DNA from: CAZVBV01 sp964513975
GTDB lineage: Bacteria > Patescibacteriota > Gracilibacteria > UBA4473
DNA: 41,936 bases
Assembly (NCBI GenBank): GCA_964513975.1
Contig: CAZEON010000004.1
Coordinates: 1 to 41,936, forward strand
Direction of reading: 5' to 3'
Made by a program: the position numbers and the translations under genes. The notes below the pieces were generated by a model. The model was not told where the DNA came from, did no database searches, and saw only the letters and a program-made list of their open reading frames with translations. Positions 8,485-15,770 of this stretch are shown one piece after another (the stretch's first letter is position 1; every line of letters begins with the position of its first letter).

Positions 8485-9243
8485 CTAAAGATCGAAGTCG
8501 TGAGTACCCTGAGAATCTTTTTCTCCATAATCAGATCCGAATTTTGTATCAACATTAAGGAAATCTTTTCCATAGTTCTGGTACATCCAGAGATAGAGGA
8601 CTTCTCCAATTCGATTTCCAATTGCCATAGATCCCAGAAGAACAGGGAACATGAGAAGGAATGCAGAAGCAGTGTTTTGTGAATTGGCGAGAGATCCCGC
8701 AATCAGGAAGAATAAAATCAATCCCAAAATCATTCCGTACATATTTACAATAAGGTATTTCGATTGATGGAGTGCTTCGAGAACAAAGAAACTGAAAAAA
8801 GTCCCGAGTGTTAAATGCAAGGCTCCCGTTATGGCGCCTCCCATTTGTCCAAAGAGTTGATTTGAAAAGGCATACGCGGGAAGCATGAGAATCAAAATTA
8901 CAAGATTCCCGAAAAACACCTGAGTAAGAGCCGTTGATCGTCGTGAATATTTTTCATCAACCATTGTTGCGAGCAATACATATGAGATGTTAGAGGCCAA
9001 CGTCGCTAAGAATACGGCCAATGTAATAATACTTAAGAAGAGAGGGTGGGATTCGGTTTGAACACTGATCCCAAACTCATTCTTTACAACATCACTCGGA
9101 GAAAGCGTCTCTCCAACGATGCTCCAACTGAGAAAAAGAACAATTCCTAAAACAATCGTTCCAATGAAACCCGATCCAAATCCAACCAAGAATCGAGAAA
9201 AAATGGAAGGAAACGTGATGTCCGCCTGATTAAGGTTTTTCAT
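8485..9243 (-). CDS. Polytopic membrane protein (252 aa)
   Basis: About six hydrophobic helices are visible (around residues 18-40, 67-88, 107-125, 133-155, 165-185, 190-210), then a polar C-terminal tail ending SQGTHDFDL. No transporter signature was recognised. A promoter with TTGCAT, 18 nt and TACAAT lies just upstream, and the ATG at 9243 is the only sensible start. No terminator was seen beyond the 3' end, where a T-rich repeat-like stretch follows. Probably a CPR-specific inner membrane protein of unknown role. Confidence 0.8.
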   Translation of the reverse strand: MKNLNQADITFPSIFSRFLVGFGSGFIGTIVLGIVLFLSWSIVGETLSPSDVVKNEFGISVQTESHPLFLSIITLAVFLATLASNISYVLLATMVDEKYSRRSTALTQVFFGNLVILILMLPAYAFSNQLFGQMGGAITGALHLTLGTFFSFFVLEALHQSKYLIVNMYGMILGLILFFLIAGSLANSQNTASAFLLMFPVLLGSMAIGNRIGEVLYLWMYQNYGKDFLNVDTKFGSDYGEKDSQGTHDFDL

Positions 9244-9266
9244 GTGTGTATTTTTATTTCTGATTT

Positions 9267-9296
9267 ATTGTAGAGGAAGGGGGGAGAGGAATGCAA
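9267..9296 (-). promoter_or_regulatory. Promoter of the 252-aa membrane protein
   Basis: Minus-strand TTGCAT (9296-9291), an 18-nt spacer, then TACAAT (9272-9267), about 23 nt before the ATG. Confidence 0.5.
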
Positions 9297-9437
9297 ATTA
9301 ATGTTAAAGGTTAAAGGTAAAATGTTGAAATAATGTTAAAGGTAAAAGGCAAAAGGTAAAAAGAATGTCCAATGTCTAATTTTGAATTTTAAAATTAAGA
9401 TTTATTTTTGAATTTAACATTTGGCATTTTACATTTG
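9297..9437. repeat. Long 7-nt-period repeat tract running into the trmD 3' end
   Basis: Variants of AATGTTA, AAGGTTA, AAGGTAA, AAAGAAT, GTCCAAT and GTCTAAT follow at a 7-nt period and continue past the trmD stop (9395) into its coding end (to about 9437). The last 12 or so residues of TrmD (CKMPNVKFKNKS) are therefore repeat-encoded. Confidence 0.7.
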
Positions 9438-10084
9438 CCCCTCCTCCATTCCTCAATCTTTTTATGATGTCCTGAAAGAAGAACCTCTGGAACCTCCATT
9501 CCTCGAAACTCTGCAGGGCGTGTGTAATGAGGGTATTCTAGTTTCCGATCAAGGCTTTTAGAAAAGCTTTCCTCACTCGCACTTTTATCACTGCCCAATA
9601 CTCCAGGAAGGAGTCGTGCAATGGCGTCGATAAGAATCTGAGCTGGGAGTTCTCCTCCCGTAAGGACAAAATTTCCAATAGAAATCTCCTGATCTACTAA
9701 GGCATCGCGAACCCTCTGATCAATTCCTTCGTAATGCCCACAGAGGAGAATGATTCTTGAACACATTTTTTGTTCAATAAACCCTTCTGCCATTTCTTGT
9801 TTGAATGTCTCGCCTTGAGGCGTCATAAAAATGACAGGAGCTTTATCATCTTCCAATTGTTTCACATGCTCAATCGCATCAAAGAGTGGCTGACACATCA
9901 TCACCATTCCAGCGCCACCACCGAATGGAACGTCATCAACTTTCTTGTGTTTATTCTCAGAGAAATCACGAATATCAAACAATCGCACTTCTATTTTTCC
10001 TTCGTCTATGGCGCGTCCGATAATGGACGTTTTGAGAAAACTCTCAAAGCTTTCAGGGAAAAGGGTAAGGACCTCGAATTTCAT
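9395..10084 (-). CDS. trmD: tRNA (guanine37-N1)-methyltransferase
   Basis: TrmD of 229 aa, of normal length, which methylates G37 of tRNAs using S-adenosylmethionine and prevents +1 frameshifting. Family marks in order: LTLFPESF at the N-terminus, the VDDVPFGGGAGMVM substrate loop (about 50-63), the trefoil-knot segments LLCGHYEGIDQR and SIGNFVLTGGELPA, and the C-terminal YPHYTRPAEFRGMEVPEVLLSGHH. The extreme C-terminus (CKMPNVKFKNKS) is unlike the family and comes from a repeat tract. The ATG overlaps the stop of the upstream toxin gene (ATGA), so this essential gene is translationally coupled to a toxin-antitoxin operon. No separate promoter was seen. Confidence 0.97.
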   Translation of the reverse strand: MKFEVLTLFPESFESFLKTSIIGRAIDEGKIEVRLFDIRDFSENKHKKVDDVPFGGGAGMVMMCQPLFDAIEHVKQLEDDKAPVIFMTPQGETFKQEMAEGFIEQKMCSRIILLCGHYEGIDQRVRDALVDQEISIGNFVLTGGELPAQILIDAIARLLPGVLGSDKSASEESFSKSLDRKLEYPHYTRPAEFRGMEVPEVLLSGHHKKIEEWRRGKCKMPNVKFKNKS

Positions 10085-10350
10085 TTTTTTGGGATTTTTT
10101 TATATATATTTTGTCGATGAAGAACACGACAAAAAATAATCATATTTTTTTCAAAAATAATGCCAATACGATAATTGCGAATTCTTTTTTTGTAAAAACA
10201 ATCAAATCCTCGCAATTTTATAAAATTCATATCAGAAATATTTTTTGCAGTCTCCGTTTTTTCAACAATCTCTACTACTAACATTCTTATTGTTTTATCG
10301 TCAATATTTTTTAAATCTCGTAAAAATTGTTTTTCGATTTTATATCGCAT
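10081..10350 (-). CDS. RelE/ParE-superfamily toxin
   Basis: An 89-aa basic protein with the type II toxin layout: an N-terminal helical hairpin (YKIEKQFLRDLKNIDDKTIRML), then MNFIKLRGFDCFYKKRIRNYRIGIIF, and a C-terminal strand CRVLHRQNIYKKIPKK. This fits RelE-like mRNA interferases or ParE relatives; the terminal HRQNIYKKIP is typical of RelE/YoeB-like proteins. It overlaps the antitoxin gene by 11 nt upstream and trmD by 4 nt downstream. The target (ribosome-bound mRNA or gyrase) cannot be decided from the sequence. Confidence 0.85.
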   Translation of the reverse strand: MRYKIEKQFLRDLKNIDDKTIRMLVVEIVEKTETAKNISDMNFIKLRGFDCFYKKRIRNYRIGIIFEKNMIIFCRVLHRQNIYKKIPKK

Positions 10351-10591
10351 TTTTGAGTTCCTGTAAGGAAGAAAACTTATTTTCTGATTGTGTCTCTTCT
10401 ATTTTTTGAGCTAAAAGACAGTCTTCTAATTCTTCGAGGAATCCTCGTCTTTCCATTATATTCAACATTTCTTCATTAAAAATAATACCGATTTTTTTGT
10501 TGTTTGAAAGTACATAAATAGCTCCAGAACAGTTTTTAAGAACTCTTCCTGCAGATTTTTGGAGTTGGGAGATGGAAACAGTATCAAACAT
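10340..10591 (-). CDS. Phd/YefM/RelB-type antitoxin
   Basis: An 83-aa protein that starts VSISQLQKSAGRVLKN and continues YVLSNNKKIGIIFNEE, the pattern of Phd/YefM antitoxins: an N-terminal DNA-binding dimerisation domain, then an acidic C-terminal arm (EELEDCLLAQKIEETQSENKF) that should wrap the toxin. It is the first gene of the operon, before the toxin, as usual. Autoregulation is likely, since an inverted repeat overlaps its -10 box. Confidence 0.85.
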   Translation of the reverse strand: MFDTVSISQLQKSAGRVLKNCSGAIYVLSNNKKIGIIFNEEMLNIMERRGFLEELEDCLLAQKIEETQSENKFSSLQELKNAI

Positions 10592-10614
10592 TTTTATAAA
10601 TTAAAGGTAAATTT

Positions 10615-10650
10615 CATATATAATTATATGTATAATTTTTCGTTTTGCAA
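10615..10650 (-). promoter_or_regulatory. Promoter and putative operator of the toxin-antitoxin-trmD operon
   Basis: Minus-strand TTGCAA (10650-10645), a 16-nt spacer, then TATAAT (10628-10623). CATATA (10615-10620), TAAT, TATATG (10625-10630) forms an inverted repeat across the -10 box, where an antitoxin dimer could bind. Confidence 0.65.
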
Positions 10651-10714
10651 TTTTTTTTCAAAGTTTTCTTAAAATTGAGTACAATTATATTGTTTTCTTC
10701 AAAAAATATTTTTA

Positions 10715-11707
10715 ATGCAAGACAAAATTCAATCGGCACTTGGCTCTACGGTGGATAAAATCGATTTCCCTGAGGCACTTTCATATCACTCAGGAAAAGT
10801 ACGGGAAAGTTTCACCCTCCCAAATGAACAACGAGCTATTGTAGTGTCAGACAGGATTTCAGCGTTTGACTTCATTTTGGGGACGATTCCTTTTAAAGGA
10901 CAAGTCTTGAACCGCATTGCAGCATGGTGGTTCGCAAAACTCGATGGGGTGGTCAATCATCATTTCATTTCAACACCGGATCCAAATATTTCTCTTGTAA
11001 AGAATGCAAAAGTTTTGCCTGTGGAAATTATTGTTCGAGGATATTTAACAGGAACCACGAAAACATCGTCTTGGTATGCCTACGAAAATCTTGATCGACA
11101 AATCTGTGGACTGGAAATGCCCGAAGGGATGCAAAAAAATCAGAAGTTTGAAGCCCCTATTATTACACCAACGACAAAACCAACTGAGCCTGGTGCTCAT
11201 GATGCTCCGATTACAAAAGAAGAAATCGTAGCGCAAGGACTTGTAACTGCGGAAATGTATGAACAAGTAGAGGACTATGCGATGAAAATGTTCACCCTTG
11301 GTCAAAAGGTAGCAGCGGAACGAGGACTCATCTTGGTCGATACAAAATACGAAATGGGAATTGATAGTGAAGGGAATCTCATGGTGATTGATGAAGTACA
11401 TACACCAGATTCATCTCGATACTGGATTGCTGATTCGTACGAAGAGAGATTCAATAATGACGAAGAACCGGACATGCTCGATAAAGAATTTGTCAGACGA
11501 ATGATTGTCGGAGCTGGATATGATGTAAATGATCCAGAAAAAAATCCAGCAGAATTCATGACCGATGAACTTCGAATGGTAGCGGCAGAGAAGTATATTC
11601 AGTTATTTGAAAAAATAACAGGGGAGTCTTTTCAGTTTCCAAAGGAGGGGAATGCAAAAATACGTATCGAAGAAATATTGCAAAACAGAGAAGAAAAAGA
11701 AGACTAA
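10715..11707 (+). CDS. purC: SAICAR synthetase
   Basis: Phosphoribosylaminoimidazole-succinocarboxamide synthase, which joins aspartate to CAIR in purine synthesis using ATP. At 330 aa it belongs to the longer PurC form. Motifs: HSGKVRESF and VVSDRISAFD near the N-terminus, VEIIVRGYLTGT (about 104-115), GLILVDTKYEMG and VIDEVHTPDSSRYW (about 225-238). No other pur gene is nearby, as is common in scattered CPR genomes. It is divergent from the toxin-antitoxin operon. TATATT at 10686-10691 with a weak TTTTCT upstream may be the promoter. No Shine-Dalgarno is visible. Confidence 0.96.
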   Translation: MQDKIQSALGSTVDKIDFPEALSYHSGKVRESFTLPNEQRAIVVSDRISAFDFILGTIPFKGQVLNRIAAWWFAKLDGVVNHHFISTPDPNISLVKNAKVLPVEIIVRGYLTGTTKTSSWYAYENLDRQICGLEMPEGMQKNQKFEAPIITPTTKPTEPGAHDAPITKEEIVAQGLVTAEMYEQVEDYAMKMFTLGQKVAAERGLILVDTKYEMGIDSEGNLMVIDEVHTPDSSRYWIADSYEERFNNDEEPDMLDKEFVRRMIVGAGYDVNDPEKNPAEFMTDELRMVAAEKYIQLFEKITGESFQFPKEGNAKIRIEEILQNREEKED

Positions 11708-11713
11708 AAAAAT

Positions 11714-11741
11714 TTGTGAAAAAATGTTATCTCTTTATAAT
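11714..11741 (+). promoter_or_regulatory. Promoter of the duplicated-domain secreted protein
   Basis: TTGTGA (11714-11719), a 16-nt spacer and TATAAT (11736-11741). The leader to the ATG at 11868 is about 120 nt, long for this window. It holds an imperfect direct repeat of the start region (about 11768-11797 against 11840-11873). Confidence 0.55.
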
Positions 11742-11867
11742 GGAATTTGGATTGATAGGCTTTTTGTTTTCTCACTTTTGAAATCATAAAAAAACATGTC
11801 ACAAAAATGGAAGATAAAAGTTAACCTAGGTGAAAGTCCGTTTTCTTATTTTCTAACTTTTAAAATC

Positions 11868-13232
11868 ATGAAAAAATTTCTTTCAATTCTCGTTACAGGA
11901 GCACTTTGTGTTCCGAGTTTAGGTTTTGCACTTAGTGTGACGGAGTCAAGAGCAACAACACCAATGTTACATCAAGACATTTCTGTGAAAAACATTCTTG
12001 TGAAAAAGACAGGGGAGTACAACAGTGATGGAGAGCAAAAAATAAAGCTTTCTACGTATGTATTAAATAAAAATCCAAAAGAGGATACAGTGCTTTGGTG
12101 GGGATATAAAGTAGATGGTAATAAGTTCTTCAATGATCGATTTGATTTGAAGTCAACATATTTCAGTGTTCTTCTTACAAAAGGGGAAGAATACGGAGAT
12201 TTTTATTTAGCACCAGGGAAACACACAATCGAAGCGTACGCAAATCCAGAGATAATTGATTACAACATGGATAACAACGTTTTGACAAAGAGAGTAGAAA
12301 TCGAAGTAAAGAAAAATCCTAAAAATCTATCTATAACGAGAAATGTTGATCGACCAACATCTCGTACAAAAACACGAAGAAATATTTTTAGTAGGACTTT
12401 GAAAAGTAATTTATCTACAACAAGGAATGTTGATCGGCCAACATATCGTACAAAAACAACAAGAAATACGAAGAACACGGCTTTAAGAAATAAAAAATAT
12501 ACTCGTCCTGAGGAAGCCGCTCCTATTTCCACAGTAGAACGTGATAAATCAGCAACAACTTCAAAATTACATCAAGACATTTCTGTAAAAAACATTCTTG
12601 TGCAAAAGATAGGGGAGTACAACAGTGATGGAGAGCAAAAAATAAAGCTTTCTACGTATGTATTAAATAAAAATCCAAAAGAGGACACAGTGCTTTGGTG
12701 GGGGTATAAAGTAGATGGAAAAAGTCTCTTCAATGATCGATTTGACTTGAAATCAACACACTTCAGTGTTCTTCTTACAAAAGGGGAGGAATACGGAGAT
12801 TTCTATTTAGCACCAGGGAAACACATGCTCGAAGCGTACGCAAATCCAGAGATAATTGATTACAATATGGATAACAACGTTTTGACAAAGAGAGTAGAAA
12901 TCCAAGTAGCGAAAAATCCAAGAGATTTATCTACCAGTAGAAATGTTGATCGACCAACATCTCGTACAAAAACACGAAGAAATATTTTTAGTAGGACTTT
13001 GAAAAGTAATTTATCTACAACGAAAAATGTTGATCGACCAACATTTCAAGCACGAACATTAAAGAGTATTTCGGATCGGATCTTTAAGCTACGATCTAAA
13101 CCTCAAAAGAAAAATACGAATATTACAAATGATGTACGGAAAGTAAAAGATAGAAACACTTCTGCCATCAAGAAAAATCAACGATATTGGTTTCTCAATA
13201 ATCGAACGACACAAAGAAAAAGTAGCAAATAA
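11868..13232 (+). CDS. Secreted protein with two near-identical CARDB-like domains
   Basis: I start this at the ATG at 11868, 24 codons inside the longest frame, because MKKFLSILVTGALCVPSLGF is a clear signal peptide (cleavage near ALS); the protein is 454 aa. Two copies of a domain of about 125 residues follow, each running from LHQDISVKNILV through WWGYKVDG to GDFYLAPGKH, EAYANPEIIDYNMDNNVLTKRVEI. The DYNMDNN pattern near the end resembles CARDB/Ig-like beta-sandwich domains of surface proteins. Each domain is followed by basic linkers with NVDRPTxRTKT repeats (four in total). The C-terminus is very basic. Function unknown; cell-surface adhesion is a guess. Confidence 0.85.
   Translation: MKKFLSILVTGALCVPSLGFALSVTESRATTPMLHQDISVKNILVKKTGEYNSDGEQKIKLSTYVLNKNPKEDTVLWWGYKVDGNKFFNDRFDLKSTYFSVLLTKGEEYGDFYLAPGKHTIEAYANPEIIDYNMDNNVLTKRVEIEVKKNPKNLSITRNVDRPTSRTKTRRNIFSRTLKSNLSTTRNVDRPTYRTKTTRNTKNTALRNKKYTRPEEAAPISTVERDKSATTSKLHQDISVKNILVQKIGEYNSDGEQKIKLSTYVLNKNPKEDTVLWWGYKVDGKSLFNDRFDLKSTHFSVLLTKGEEYGDFYLAPGKHMLEAYANPEIIDYNMDNNVLTKRVEIQVAKNPRDLSTSRNVDRPTSRTKTRRNIFSRTLKSNLSTTKNVDRPTFQARTLKSISDRIFKLRSKPQKKNTNITNDVRKVKDRNTSAIKKNQRYWFLNNRTTQRKSSK
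11950..13040 (+). repeat. Recent 600-nt tandem duplication inside the CDS
   Basis: Bases about 11950-12440 and 12550-13040 match at a constant offset of exactly 600 nt with few differences, most of them silent or conservative. The constant offset shows that no indel has accumulated since the duplication. Confidence 0.9.
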
Positions 13233-13257
13233 AAAAGGAAGGGATAAAACGAGAAAA

Positions 13258-13287
13258 GACCTACTGTAATGACAGTGGGTCTTTTTT
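13258..13287 (+). terminator. Terminator of the CARDB-like protein gene
   Basis: GACCUACUGU pairs fully with ACAGUGGGUC (one wobble) around AAUG, followed by TTTTTT. Confidence 0.9.
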
Positions 13288-13686
13288 ATCTTCCATGTTT
13301 ATGTCCATTTCTCTTGCCTAATGAAGGTTCCCCGCTGTGTCTAGAATCTCATGTTTAAATATAGTTAATTCTGTTTGGAGAATGATGGAAAGTTCTACCA
13401 TCATGAAAACATTCTTTTTCACTGAAATGGAATGAAAGGGAAAGAGAAGGTGACGAATACTCTACTTGATAATATTATTTTGTTTTCAGAGTCGGATGAG
13501 TCTTTTTATTCGGTACGAAACTTCATGGAAAGACTCATCCACCTCTATAAGTATTTCTTACTTTTTTTTTATCTCTTTTTATTTTGAAGAGTGGAAATAC
13601 AACGAAATTCATGAAAGAGAACCTAAAACACTTTGTATAATAAAAAACCTTTTTGTTATCTCGCCACTGTTTTTTGAACAAATAAT
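13288..13686. other. Non-coding stretch with two strong hairpins
   Basis: No credible gene. ATGATGG (13382-13388) pairs with CCATCAT (13398-13404). GGATGAGTCTTT (13494-13505) pairs perfectly with AAAGACTCATCC (13529-13540), a 12-bp stem with a 23-nt loop. The 15 nt at 13489-13503 recur with one change at 41722-41736. Confidence 0.6.
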
Positions 13687-13715
13687 TTGATTTCTTTCAA
13701 ACCGCTTCGTACAAT
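13687..13715 (+). promoter_or_regulatory. Promoter of the pilin-like gene
   Basis: TTGATT (13687-13692), a 17-nt spacer and TACAAT (13710-13715), about 45 nt before the ATG. Confidence 0.6.
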
Positions 13716-13760
13716 GATTTATGAAGTTTACCTTTCTTCTAATTCTTAAACCTCTTCATA

Positions 13761-14366
13761 ATGAAAAAAAGAAATTTCGGTTTTACGCTTATTGAGCTTC
13801 TCGTAGTGATCGTGATCATTGGTATTCTCGCAACGATCTCGACAGCGACGTTCAAATCTTACTTCGGAAAAGCACGTGATGCAGAACGGCAATCAGCTGT
13901 GCAAAATATTGCTTTGATGATTAAGGTGGATGGTGCGGATGATTGGACGAATACGAAATATATCTATACTTTCACTGAGCTCGATACGCTTATGTCAGCT
14001 AACGATTTTAGAGTTCCTGCAGGAAAGAATGCGATCTGTTACTTCCTTGGAATGCTGGGTGGTACTGATGCTGGAATTGGAGATGACAATGAGTTTGTAA
14101 TAGCGACATGGGGAGAATCAACAAGCACTGAGGAGACAGGAGAACCAGGAGTTTTGATGGATGGAACCACACTAGCAATGGATGCAATATCTGGTGTCGC
14201 AGAATCGGGTTTTGCTTGTTCTGGTACTGATTCTGGAGTTTTTGGAGAGGCATTTGATGATTTAGAGGGTACTGATGAAACATACCTCTATATTAATGAT
14301 GGTGGATGTATCGTTGGTGGGGGTGGGGCTGGTCCGGCTGAAGTTTGTCCTTCTGCGGATGACTAA
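13761..14366 (+). CDS. Type IV pilin-like protein (prepilin)
   Basis: A 201-aa protein with a textbook class III prepilin signal: a short basic leader MKKRNFG, then FTLIELLVVIVIIGILATIS with Glu at +5 and a long N-terminal hydrophobic helix, so prepilin peptidase would cut after Gly7. The C-terminal globular part is acidic, Gly-rich and has four Cys. It would be assembled into a type IV pilus or pseudopilus; pilT lies at 29077 in the same window, but no pilB, pilC or pilD is present. It is a monocistronic unit with its own promoter and terminator. Confidence 0.93.
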   Translation: MKKRNFGFTLIELLVVIVIIGILATISTATFKSYFGKARDAERQSAVQNIALMIKVDGADDWTNTKYIYTFTELDTLMSANDFRVPAGKNAICYFLGMLGGTDAGIGDDNEFVIATWGESTSTEETGEPGVLMDGTTLAMDAISGVAESGFACSGTDSGVFGEAFDDLEGTDETYLYINDGGCIVGGGGAGPAEVCPSADD

Positions 14367-14410
14367 ACTTCCTATTTGAGGATTAGAATAGAAGATTACT
14401 TCTTAAAATT

Positions 14411-14436
14411 AAACCCCCCTGCTTTGTGGGGGGTTT
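14411..14436 (+). terminator. Terminator of the pilin-like gene
   Basis: AAACCCCCC pairs with GGGGGGTTT around an 8-nt loop, followed by T residues. Confidence 0.9.
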
Positions 14437-14445
14437 TTCGTAAGG

Positions 14446-14615
14446 GGAAATAATATTAAATGTAAAAGGTTAAAAGAATATCTAATTTCTAATGTCTAAA
14501 ATATTTTTTAGCTTTTCGACTCTTTATACTTGTTTTTTCACTTCCGCGAATATGGATTCGCTCCTACAGTGCTGTAAACTATAAACTGTTAACTATTAAC
14601 TAACTTTGCTACAAT
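14446..14615 (+). repeat. 7-nt-period repeat tracts ending in a -10 box
   Basis: Two tracts. About 14448-14500 reads ATATTAA, ATGTAAA, AGGTTAA, AAGAATA, TCTAATT, TCTAATG. About 14574-14602 reads GTAAACT, ATAAACT, GTTAACT, ATTAACT, then AACTTTG. The second runs directly into TACAAT (14610-14615), 7 nt before the ATG at 14623, so the repeat abuts or supplies the promoter. Confidence 0.65.
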
Positions 14616-14622
14616 ACAACCG

Positions 14623-15522
14623 ATGTCAAAAAACTGGATTTATTGGCGGGTGGGACACATTGTGTTGGATGTTGTTGGAGTATATGGTGCTTTTGTGTTG
14701 GCATACTTTCTTCGTGTGGGATGGATCTTTTCAACAGACTTTCCGTTTGAACTGTTTGCATTGCTTGCGGGAGGAGCAACTCTTGTATGGATTGGCTTTC
14801 TTGTTTTCTCAAAATATTACCGTATTCCTCCCAGATCAGGAGGACGAAAATGGTTTGATTTTCTTCTCTCCCTATTCGGAGGAGCACTGGCGGTGGGAAT
14901 TCTTATTGTGACCTACTTCTTCCCACGAGAGATTCTCTTTTCTCGCCTTATAGGAGTCTATATCTTTTTCTTTGGAGTTATCTGGCTCGCGATCACCCAA
15001 TGGATATTTCGATCGTTTCTCGCCTGGGCAAAGAAAAAAGAGAAAAACATTTACAGAACCCTCATCGTGGGAGCGAATCGAGTATCTGAGAAACTGATTG
15101 AAGCAATCGAAACAAACCCCTACGCGCCGTACAAAATTGTGGGTGTGATTGATCCATATGGCATGTATCAATTTTCAATTTTCAATTTTCAATCTTCAAA
15201 TGGGAAAAGTTCAAAAACGATTGTGCCAATATTAGGGAAATTGGATAAATTAGAGGCAGTATGTGAAAAAGAAAAAATTACAGCGCTGATTCAATGTGAT
15301 GGATTTGAACACACATTAAATTTGATCAGTTTTTGTGATGAGAACAATATTAAGTTTCAATTCGATCCGGCACTGCGAGGTGTATTCGAAGATAACCTTC
15401 GTATTCGAGAAGTGGCAGGGGTAACTATGATTTCATTCGTACAGAGAGATTTTTCTGGACGCAAAAAACTAAAATTTAGATTTATTGATTGGGTGCTGAG
15501 ACAAGTGTTTGATGTGGACTAG
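14623..15522 (+). pseudogene. Phosphoglycosyltransferase without its catalytic domain
   Basis: The 299 aa match only the N-terminal half of WbaP/WcaJ-type polyisoprenyl-phosphate hexose-1-phosphate transferases: four to five membrane helices (about residues 10-150) and the soluble Rossmann-like domain (YRTLIVGANRVSEKLIEAI, IVGVIDPYG, ALIQC, ending near IREVAGVTMISF). Where the KR-FD motif of the catalytic domain should begin, the frame reads RFIDWVLRQVFDVD and stops at 15520. The catalytic half is absent; a repeat island starts 3 nt later. I call it truncated, although a stand-alone regulatory half cannot be excluded. TACAAT 7 nt before the ATG suggests a leaderless mRNA. Confidence 0.75.
15168..15204 (+). 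repeat. CAATTTT heptads inside a coding sequence
   Basis: Three CAATTTT units plus CAATCTT and CAAATG lie in frame within the transferase gene and encode QFSIFNFQSSN between the conserved GVIDPYG and the following strand. The same heptads form the edges of the island at 15526-15769. Confidence 0.7.
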
Positions 15523-15525
15523 GAA

Positions 15526-15769
15526 CAATTTTCAATTTTCAATTGCCAATTGTCAAATAAATCAGTCATTCTGGTTACATCCAGAATCAGATGAGTTGTT
15601 TTCTTGTTTGCAAGCGTTAGCGAAGAACCTGTGTTTTATTTTTCGCGGAGCCTGTCCTCGTTTTTATCGGGGACTCTTTTTCCATTTTTCAAATCCTTGT
15701 CCGATTCCGGACAAGCCGGAATGACAGTGTTTTTTTAAATTGAAAATTGAAAATGGGCAATTGGCAATT
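15526..15769. repeat. Repeat island bounded by heptad tracts
   Basis: The island fills the gap between two convergent stop codons. CAATTTT/CAATTGC heptads form its left edge (15526-15558), and the same units in reverse complement form its right edge (15737-15769), 1 nt from the gyrB stop. Inside are two hairpins of the dispersed family (15565-15588 and 15703-15725) and a third hairpin, GTCCTCG with CGGGGAC (about 15654-15674). No gene. Confidence 0.7.
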
Positions 15770-15770
15770 C

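Noticed and set aside
7004..9437. Regular short repeats as a possible CRISPR array
   Set aside because: The period is 7 nt with no unique spacers, and no cas gene is present.
11828..11840. GGTGAAAGTCC, similar to a part of the cobalamin riboswitch
   Set aside because: None of the other conserved riboswitch elements is present nearby.
11796..11867. Upstream in-frame start for the CARDB-like protein
   Set aside because: It would bury the signal peptide behind 24 residues; the ATG at 11868 gives a normal export signal.
13466..13690. 74-codon plus-strand ORF
   Set aside because: It runs through a 12-bp hairpin and the pilin promoter, is Phe/Ile/Ser-rich as expected from AT-rich non-coding DNA, and has no start signals.
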